Of a stretch of 64,000 nt of DNA, positions 56,653 to 64,000 are shown in pieces. The stretch spans positions 1-64,000 of the forward strand of contig JAKSYS010000335.1 of assembly GCA_022925895.1 (NCBI GenBank). The letters run 5' to 3'. The stretch is from Fragilaria crotonensis (Eukaryota > Bacillariophyta > Fragilariophyceae > Fragilariales > Fragilariaceae). Under the pieces are notes generated by a model that was given only the letters and a program-made list of their open reading frames with translations, had not been told where the DNA came from and searched no databases. The position numbers and the translations under genes are program-made. The first letter of the stretch is position 1. Each line of letters starts with the position of its first letter.

Positions 56653-59614
56653 TTGTCACCAGGGATCATGTCCCCATCTCCTTCGGATAACAAACAACGA
56701 GGAAAACGCTCTTCACCACATCGGAAGAAGAGCGTGCAGCGAGACAGTGCGGGCGACCGCAAGCGCAAGGCCAAAGGTTACGAACGTGGTCGTGGTGGTG
56801 CGTCACGACGTCGCGTTTCTCGCGCTGTGTCTGATGTTGTGGGTGGCCGCACTTTCCCGGTGAGCTCTCCCGTTACATCATTGCTGGGTACGAGAATCCC
56901 CGTGTCTTTCCTGGTGTGCCATCAACCAAAGCTGACGGCCAAACCAAGGGCAAACGCAAGGTCTTCGTCCCCAGTGGCGGACAAAGCGCCGCCGTTTTGT
57001 CCAAGGGCCTGCCGAGGCACGTATCCGCTTTTTTCACCGAGCGCTTTCTTCATTACCAGAAGGCACCGGATACTGCTTCTCTGTCTGTCGGGGGTGGTGT
57101 CCCAATTGGTGCCAAAATCTGCAAGACAACATTTGTTGCGAGTATTCACTTCGCGTTCCTTGATACGTTCGGAATTGATAACGTTACTGTGGAGCGGTGT
57201 GAACACATGCGTAGCATCCAATACAAGACAGGAGTTGTGGTCGTCCCTCATGCTCTTGAGGTTGTTGTTCTAGACGCGGTGTTGGCACGGTCCCGAACAC
57301 ACCCGAAGCCACTGTGTAACACACGTGCCACTGTCGACAAGCCTGTCAAGATGCATGTCGATGACGATGCTCTCCTCGATCCATGTCATGATGCCCGTTT
57401 CAGGGCAATGGTGGTAGTCCTTCCCGAAGCTGGTGTGTTCTACTGCCACCGCGAACGCAGGAAAGCTTGCGGGAGTCTTGAACAGTCTCGTTCCACTGGA
57501 CATGAACTGGCTTCGCACACTACGGAATGGCACTTCTCTGAAGAGGTTTGCTAAGAATGGATACATCACCCATCTCTGGGAAGGTGATGGCAACTGCATC
57601 TGGAAGTGGAAGGTCAACCGTGGGTCGCCTGCGTTCAACATACCTTGCAGTCAGTTTGCATCTTTGTCTTCCGCTGTCTTCCGCTTCAACAAATGTCGAA
57701 ACAAGACTGTGTATCACGTTCAACAATGTGCTGACGAAGATTCGCCACGTTTGCCGCCTGACTTTATTGATGGAGAGGATTGCTCTTCCACAATGAGTCG
57801 CAAAGAGCTTCGACGATTGTACCTGATGAAGTACGTCCGGTCGCCATCGGCGCGAAGGGGTTGTCGTCATTATGTTGCGGGTTTCCTCCACCGCAACGTT
57901 GACCCAGAATCAGTTTGGGTCGTAGATGCAGAGATGGAGGGTGACGTTGATCTGAACGTATCAACACACATTCGCCACCCTAGTAAGGGGAATGATTCGG
58001 TTGCCCTTTTTCGTGATTCCATGGTTCAGGTCAGACACCTTCCTGCACTTGGTGAAAGAGCTGTTGCTCTGCTGCGAGACATACACCAGCACGCCACTTC
58101 TGTTCGTGAACGTCGAGGGTCGAGAGGCGTCAGGGGTAATCACGGTGACCACGGTTCCATGCATCCGGTTGGGACCCGAATAATGAAAGATCGCACTGGC
58201 CCCTGGAGAACTCGATATGTGACATCATCATCACCGCGCGAACAACCGGCTCTTGCAGCCTGTGTTCGTGCAGCCGCGCAGCTTGCATCGACGTCTGTTC
58301 CTGCTGTCCTCCGAGTGATGCAGGACATGGAGGATGATGCGGACCTCAAGCCTTCTGGGGGCATGGCCGGTGATGGAACATTTGCTCGCGTGGCGCACAC
58401 GATGGATGTTAGTGTGGACTTGTCGAATGCATCACACTATGACGTCAACGACGCCTCGTCATCATTTGCCATCTGGACGGAAGATTCGCCGGGTACCACG
58501 AACAATTGGTATCTCGTGCTTCCTAATGTATTTGGTAAGAAAACTAGAACTGGTCGCACCTACAACGGTGTTGCGATTAAGTTGACTCATGGTACACTTA
58601 TATCATGGGATGGCCGGCTGATCAGGCACGCCACATCAATAATGGACAGGAAGCCTGGTTGTCATGTTTATGGTACCTTTGGTGCAAAGGCTGCAATTGT
58701 GCATTATGGCGTTCGACGTGCCATCGCTGCGGAGCGACAACGCCGTGCATACGCAATCGCGCGAAGAACTGTCGTGAACTGCGATGATGGTGAACCTATT
58801 GTTGATATAGTTCCGTCGCCTGAATCAAAAGTCATAGTGGACAGCGACGAAGTTGGCTGGATGGCTCCGTATCTTCCGCGGAGTCGGACGATGACTCATG
58901 GATTGCTGCGTTGGGGAGTGACCTGCATCTCGGTGATGACGTACACTACGACGACGACAGCACTGGTGATGATGGCGTGCCTGTCCCTGATGCCGTTGAG
59001 GGCGATCAGGTCTCCGATAGTGGAATTTGGGACGAGCCTGATATTGCTGCTTGGAGGATTCCTCGACGATCGTTACCCGAGGTGCTGGATGTTGATGATG
59101 ACGAGGAGACTCATTCATCGTCACGATTGGGATCACCATCCAAATCCGGCGATGCATCCTCTGCAAAGTTGCTAAAGTCGCATGTGATTGCATCCGCTTT
59201 TGACAAGCATCTACCCGACTTGATGGCTCCAGGTACGGAATGTTGGAGTTGTGTGGCATGCCACTCACTGTGCATCGACGGTGGTGAAACTTCTTGTCGA
59301 GATGCCCTACGCTTTGTCAGCTCAGGTGGCTCCTTCCGTGGGACTGTGGATGCAAGGAAACACGTCATCCGAATCAGATGCGCCTTACGAATCGACAGAG
59401 GTTGCAACCCTTCTGTCCATTCCTTGGAGGTTGGATTGATGGTAATCGGGTTATCATCCGTGTGTACTACCCGTACTTCCGTGTCAAAAATGGGGAGGTT
59501 GGCTCTCTCTTTGATGTCTTCCACCCACGAAAGGTCACTGCCTTCCATTTGATTCGCGCATCTCGTGTGTTGGTTCCATGTCCCCATCTCCAATTCCATT
59601 TCGAAGAGTTTTGA
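56653..59614 (+). pseudogene. Dioxygenase-like protein of the putative large element (HxD...H beta-helix), frameshifted
   Basis: One protein of roughly 980 residues is spread over several frames. The breaks near 56862 (a T/C run) and 58882 (a C run) are each explained by one lost base; others lie near 57450, 59240 and 59430. The N-terminus is very basic (RKKSVQRDSAGDRKRKAKGYERGRGG), like a nuclear signal. The most structured part, 58370-58720, reads SNASHYDVNDASSSFAIW...NWYLVLPNVF...YNGVAIKLTHGTLISWDGRLIRHATSI. The HYD pair (58435-58443) and a His 62 residues after it (58627-58629) fit the iron ligands of 2OG-Fe(II) oxygenases, including TET/JBP-like enzymes linked to transposons in fungi. 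An Arg lies 7 residues after the distal His. An acidic C-terminus follows. The fold is inferred from pattern only; a non-enzymatic beta-helix remains possible. Confidence 0.6.
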
Positions 59615-60383
59615 AACTGTTGTTGCCAGAGTTCACGACGCTGAGAACTGGCATTGAGTGGGTTGATGAGGTGGCATGGTATTACATTCAGATGGTCAGG
59701 TGCAAGACAAGGTATCCGCACATCCTCTCGACTCCACCGGCCTTTGACACATGGATTTATGTCAACGACTACGATTGGGCTGAGTTCAAAAAAGCAACCT
59801 CTCAGAATGTCATGGTTGGCGTTTCCGGTGATGGTGAGGCGGATGCACGGATGGTTGCCATCGAACCTCACTCCCGGAACTTACCTTGGTGGGAAATGCA
59901 TCTACTTCCCATCAATACGCCTACGAGAAGTCTTCGCAAGGAAATTTGAACCCTTTCTGCCTGAGGGTGCTCGAACTCATGCTGGCCAAGAGGAAAGTGA
60001 TGGCCCCTTCCCGCCCTCATGGAATTGACCATCAAAGTATCATGTACTACTTCATGGTCAAGGTGACTGACAGCGATGTCGCCCGTCGCGTGCTTCGGAA
60101 GTGCGATGACGATTCTGATGTGATGATGCGGGAGGCAAAAGGACACCATACCCAGTGGTCTCGCGAAGTAACCAGTGGGGCGCTGACGAGGTATGATGAG
60201 GACGACGCCTTCTTCTGTTATGACCTCAACTCTGAATTGTACGACCGGCGTTTCCGTTGGTATGAACTCAGTAGGTTTGAAGCGGCGAAGGAAGTAGGTC
60301 CAACATTCCAATGGAAATCTCTTCAGAACCTGTCCAAAGCCATGCATCAGATCTTGACTTTGCGAAAGCCCCGGTATTCTTGA
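59578..60383 (+). pseudogene. Unidentified ORF of the putative large element, one frameshift
   Basis: Two frames join near 59885: FRRVLKLLLPEFTTLRTGIEWVDEVAWYYIQM...DTWIYVNDYDWAEF and then LMLAKRKVMAPSRPHG...MVKVTDSDVARRVLRKCDDDSD...FFCYDLNSELYDRRFRWYELSRFEAAKEVG. The composition is that of a folded protein, but no family is recognised. It overlaps the end of the dioxygenase-like frame by about 37 bp. A further open stretch at 60388-60753 on the same strand may be its continuation in another frame. An antisense ORF over 59868-60794 shares codon boundaries with the second frame and is probably a shadow. Confidence 0.45.
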
Positions 60384-60814
60384 CTCAATGGGGATAGATG
60401 CAGCTTTGGCAACCGAAACGCTGATCGATGCCTTATGGGAAATGATGACATTCGGATTGAGGTTTGCGATGGTGTTCGACAGGATGTGTCTTTGTGTGAA
60501 AACAGCAATTCCGTGCCTGGCTTCTCCACAGGTTGGTGATCTTCTGTCTGCATTCGCATCAATGATCATAACAAGGGTGCCAGAAGTCGTTCCACGGTAT
60601 GCCTTCGCCTGCGATGATGCATTCCTACTCGAGTCATTGGCACTGAACATGGTGCGCATTCTTCCCTTCAGCAATAGAGATGCTTTCGGTATCCGGGACA
60701 CGTTTGCCAGGATACTGCCAAGACATGGGGTGCGACGCAGGAATGGAAGGTAGTACATTTTATATGTTAGAGGACTACATGTTTTACATTCCAAACAAGA
60801 CTTGTTCTGATGTA

Positions 60815-63800
60815 CTATGTACGTTGTCGCTTATCTGTGCTTCCTCGATGTCTGGCAGATCCCGATTCTCCATCTCCAATGGTGGCTGCCTTTCTTCGCT
60901 TTCCAACGGTGGGCTTTCGGACAGCGCTCCTGGAACCCTTACGGCGACTGCGGCGGGAAGCTGGGGATGGGGGGATGATTCTGTCCGGTCTGTGGAAACC
61001 TTCATCTCCACTTTCGTCAGACTCTGCTTTCTTCTTTGTTATGACAATTTCCTTGTACTTTGGTGAATGAACAAGTCCCATGTTTTCGACCATTCTGTTT
61101 GGGGAAGCATCATGAAGATGTACATTGCATTCGGGATGGTCTGACCATTTTTGTGGACACAATCACTGAAATTGTCGGCAACTGCGACAGTCGGTCTTTT
61201 TATCGAGTCGACGTGGACAAGATAGAGAATCGGTTGGAGGCTGTTGGGGATCAAATCTAGTTGAAACTTCCGGAATATAGATCGGTCTCCTCTTCATCTG
61301 CTTCCTCCTCGTCATCGCCAATTCCCGGGCTCCTCGTCATCACCATCGTCTTCACTGTCGTCACCATCGGGGAGTACCTCGTTTTATGATTCAATGACAG
61401 CATAGAAACCAGGGTTCGGGACAGAAACCTCTTGGCCAGAATGCGGAAGTCTTATCTTGGAGCCATTCGTTACGTTGCAAAGATTGAGGAATGCATGAAT
61501 GCGTGCAGGGAAGAGATCATCGTATCCATGCCATTTAACGAGAGCGTAATCATACCAGGGTTTACCATGGTAACATGGATGAGCACGATAGATCTGACCA
61601 TCCGCCGACTTGTACTCTGTATGACAATGAAGAATACGTGGAGTCGTGGGGAAGTACATGTTTTGCAAGACATGTTGATACGTGAGATGTCAAGTGATAG
61701 TCCTCTGAGAGGGATCGTCAGCCTTCTTCTTCTTTGATGCATTACGCTTACAGACGATGACACCGTCAACATCTTCTTCCAAAGAGAATCTCTTGCCCTG
61801 GAGCCGATGAGTGTCAAGCATCATTGTAGGGATTTGCAACATGTCAGTTATACTTGATGCGCACTTCCGGATTGCAAGATTTTCGATGTAACGCATGGCA
61901 GCCTGGAGTGTGAACGTTCCTTGACGCTTCTGGGTATTTGCGTGTTGTATCCTTTGAGATGGTTATATGGGCAGACTCCGCATAACTACTGTTCATAACC
62001 TCAGGAACGCCAAAGTTGAGCATGTCTTCATCCATGTGCAAGACGAGATGTGTCTTGATTGTTGTATTTCCCATGGTGCCAGAAAGTCGGGGGGCAACAA
62101 ACTTCAGCGATCGCATTAGGGACGACACTGCAAGCCCAGATCGGGAGACAGATAGACGCGAGATGCGACTTTGCTTAAGCCATGCATGCCACTCGAGCAG
62201 GGAACTCAGAAACATTTTCCAGTCCTCGACAAAATCAGGGTTGCTGAGGCTCATGTCCACTTCAACTTCTGGCGTGTGAGATGTGGGCTTTGACAACGTC
62301 GACTTCGATGAATGATGCTTCCTTCGCTTCGACATCTTTGATGACTTGAAGATTTCCGAAAATGAGTAGTATGCAACGAGATGAGCATGATGAATATGCA
62401 ACCGGCGTACTCATGTCCGGGGATGTTGGCACCCGATGTAAAACCTTTGTGACCGTTGTCCTGGGAACAAGTCGATCACTTTGACGACCTACGCGCCGGT
62501 TGATGTCCAACAGCAGATTATCATACCTCTTGCCGGACTCGGATGCCTTTCCAATTTGCTTGAAGAAGGAATCAAGAACATTCTTGAACCAACCCAGGAG
62601 GATCAAGTGAAGGATCTCCTGGACATGCACCAAAAATCCCACGATTGTTGTGCGCACCAAACCTGACCGAATCGAATGCATTGATGAGATACTGTTGTGA
62701 ATTGGACTTCAACCAAAAACTGTCTGTTGGTGACCATTTGGTTAACTGAATGGGAGTGCGTTTTGCATATGCCCTGGCCTTTGAATAACCGGATTTATCG
62801 GTCGGACATACACACAAACGACAAAGCTGAGCAACAGTTGAGGTCCGAGATTGGTAATGACCACAAAGAGCATCATGGCCAACCGTATTCCAACTATGAA
62901 TGGAACATAAAGGTGGAGGTGAACAGGAAAGACTTTCCACGGTAATGGAGGTTCCATTTCAAACCAGATTCCTGGAGATCGAGATACCCAGACTCGCGCA
63001 AAATGAAGTCAATTTGAATGTGATACTCATTCAGTCGGTAGCAGGCTTCCGAAACATGGGGAGGACCCACAATGGGGAGTGGTGTATTCGGTCTGACTTC
63101 TCCAGGTTGGAAAGCACGTTCCTTGACTGGAGTTGTATTGATGAAACCCAAAACTCTCATTGCTGCGGGGTTTTGCGGATGTCGTGCGCCATCAGTCCAT
63201 ACGATACGACGATGGGTTCAAGGCTTAGCTTTCCACCACCTCCGATGTCGCAGGTCGTCTTATCAATTGCAAGCACACATGGAAGTAACATATCTTCAGC
63301 TTTCTTTATCAGCAAGTCATATGTTTTCAGGTAGGACTTGCCTGTGTTTATGTCACCCAAAACCGAACCACATGGTCGCGCAAAAGGGTTAACATCCGGA
63401 TTGTCAGGGTCGTGGAATATATAGTTCTCATCCCGGTTCAGCTCAGCACACGAAAGGAAAGAATTAAAAACAGCATGGGCACTGAAATAAACGATATCAA
63501 CCTGACAGTTTGAGTATGGGAGATAAAGCTGCTTCAACATGGGGGTCAAACCTTCAAAGTCAACACGATTTTGCAACTTGCCCATGACGGTCTTTCGAGA
63601 ACAGATGGGGATGTCACGAAAGGAATGTCCTCGAGAGCATGATCTGACGGCCCACTTCATCACCTCATCAAACGCAATCATCGGACATCTCAACCTCTTC
63701 AACGTCTGAAGTAGGTCCACCTGGACCTCCTCTTCCAAAGAAAACGTTTGGAGGTTGAGACCGTCATCATCATCTCTTGGACCAAGCGTCACCAAATGTA

Positions 63801-64000
63801 TTGGGGAGAGTGAGTGGTGACTCAGAATTGTCGGAAAATGGTGCAACATTGCGGTCAGGATGGTCGGAAAATGGTGCAACATTGCTGACAGGATGTTCCG
63901 ATTCCTCGTTGTTCAACGTGGCATCCACAGCATCGGTAAATAATTGCTCCCGGTCATCGTCCAGATCCGAAAAAGTGGAAGTACCAAAATCATCATCATC
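60815..64000 (-). pseudogene. Plavaka-like (CMC/CACTA-related) transposase, frameshifted, 5' end beyond the window
   Basis: A leftward gene enters from the right edge. An acidic N-terminal part (63800-64000) has SNVAPFSDHPD in tandem copies. Then follow YLPYSNCQVDIVYF, SYLKTYDLLIKKAEDMLLPCVLAIDKTTCD (first catalytic Asp at 63262-63264) and LEPIVVSYGLMAHDIRKTP followed by RVLGF. Next are the cysteine-rich NTVGHDALCGHYQSRT...CRLCVCP, GIFGACPGDP, LLGWFKNVLDSFFKQIG, HPCYHGKPWYDYALVKWHG, and near the C-terminus ILYLVHVDSIKRPTVAVAD...LPQTEWSKTW with a Lys-rich tail to 60815. This order (DKT, GHD-LCG-CR-C-CP, closing EWS) matches fungal Plavaka transposases. Breaks near 63165, 62945 and 62890 are each repaired by one base in a C or A run. 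Others lie near 62600, 62400, 61850, 61670 and 61250. Confidence 0.75.

Larger units (their letters stand above)
53396..64000. mobile_element. Putative large composite transposon with dioxygenase-like and Plavaka-like genes (incomplete in window)
   Basis: This is inferred as one unit from gene content and layout. It has a leftward repeat-bearing gene (55124-53396); a 1.5-kb AT-rich divergent control region with repeated GTTRCCATCCAGTAAC sites; a rightward dioxygenase-like gene (56653-59614); a rightward small gene (59578-60383); and a convergent leftward transposase (64000-60815). All the genes show single-base frame breaks of the kind seen in the other multicopy elements here and not in host genes. 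Terminal repeats and target duplications were not found. The left end may be before 53396, and the right end is beyond the window. Confidence 0.55.

Noticed and set aside
56653-59614. Introns instead of frameshifts in the dioxygenase-like gene
   Set aside because: The frame changes occur within a base or two inside continuous protein-like sequence, with no room for GT...AG segments at the breaks checked (about 56862 and 58882).
59868-60794. 308-aa leftward ORF
   Set aside because: It shares codon boundaries with the more protein-like rightward frame, lacks recognisable motifs, and has the composition of an antisense shadow.

Overview
The window reads as nuclear DNA of a microalga, most probably a diatom. 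Reasons: very short spliceosomal introns (57-74 bp); a protein with a signal peptide ending in Ala followed by an aromatic residue (FADA then W), the type of plastid-targeting leader used by diatoms; a diatom-type Copia (CoDi-like) retrotransposon; heat-shock-factor sequence; and a eukaryotic RNA polymerase II largest subunit. The species cannot be named from this sequence. Host genes alternate with a dense layer of transposable elements (TEs).

Layout. 168-7798: an LTR/Copia element, minus strand, with near-identical LTRs, exact 5-bp target duplication and frameshifted gag and pol. 7854-19166: a gene block with a small one-pass membrane protein, RPB1 (intronless, 1764 aa), a predicted plastid protein, a second one-pass membrane protein, an 8-bp minisatellite and an acidic protein. 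19386-30132: a transposon nest. It holds a Tc1/mariner-like element with a frameshifted DDE transposase, a 595-bp TA-flanked TIR element inserted in one copy of a tandem duplication, a 5'-truncated non-LTR retroelement with 13-bp target duplications, a TTAA-flanked element containing a histone H3 pseudogene, and a 976-bp TA-flanked TIR element.

30596-40907: a 2-oxoglutarate/Fe(II) oxygenase and a three-exon DENN-WD40 protein of 2822 aa. 41314-46500: a broken heat-shock-factor DNA-binding domain, a small coiled-coil ORF, diverged repeats and a decayed PIF/Harbinger transposase. 46930-51470: a four-exon TPR protein of 1450 aa.

53396-64000 (running off the window): what looks like one large mobile element. 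It has a leftward gene with a 33-34-residue tandem repeat; an AT-rich divergent control region with repeated copies of a 16-bp semi-palindrome; a rightward gene with a putative HxD...H double-stranded beta-helix dioxygenase domain; a further rightward ORF; and a convergent leftward Plavaka-like (CMC/CACTA-related) transposase. This is the best candidate for an undescribed system.

A cross-cutting observation: the three long host genes (5.3, 8.6 and 4.5 kb) are frame-perfect, while nearly every TE gene is broken, and most of the breaks I inspected are explained by loss of a single base from a homopolymer. That could be real decay, but it also looks like uncorrected long-read consensus error confined to multicopy sequence.
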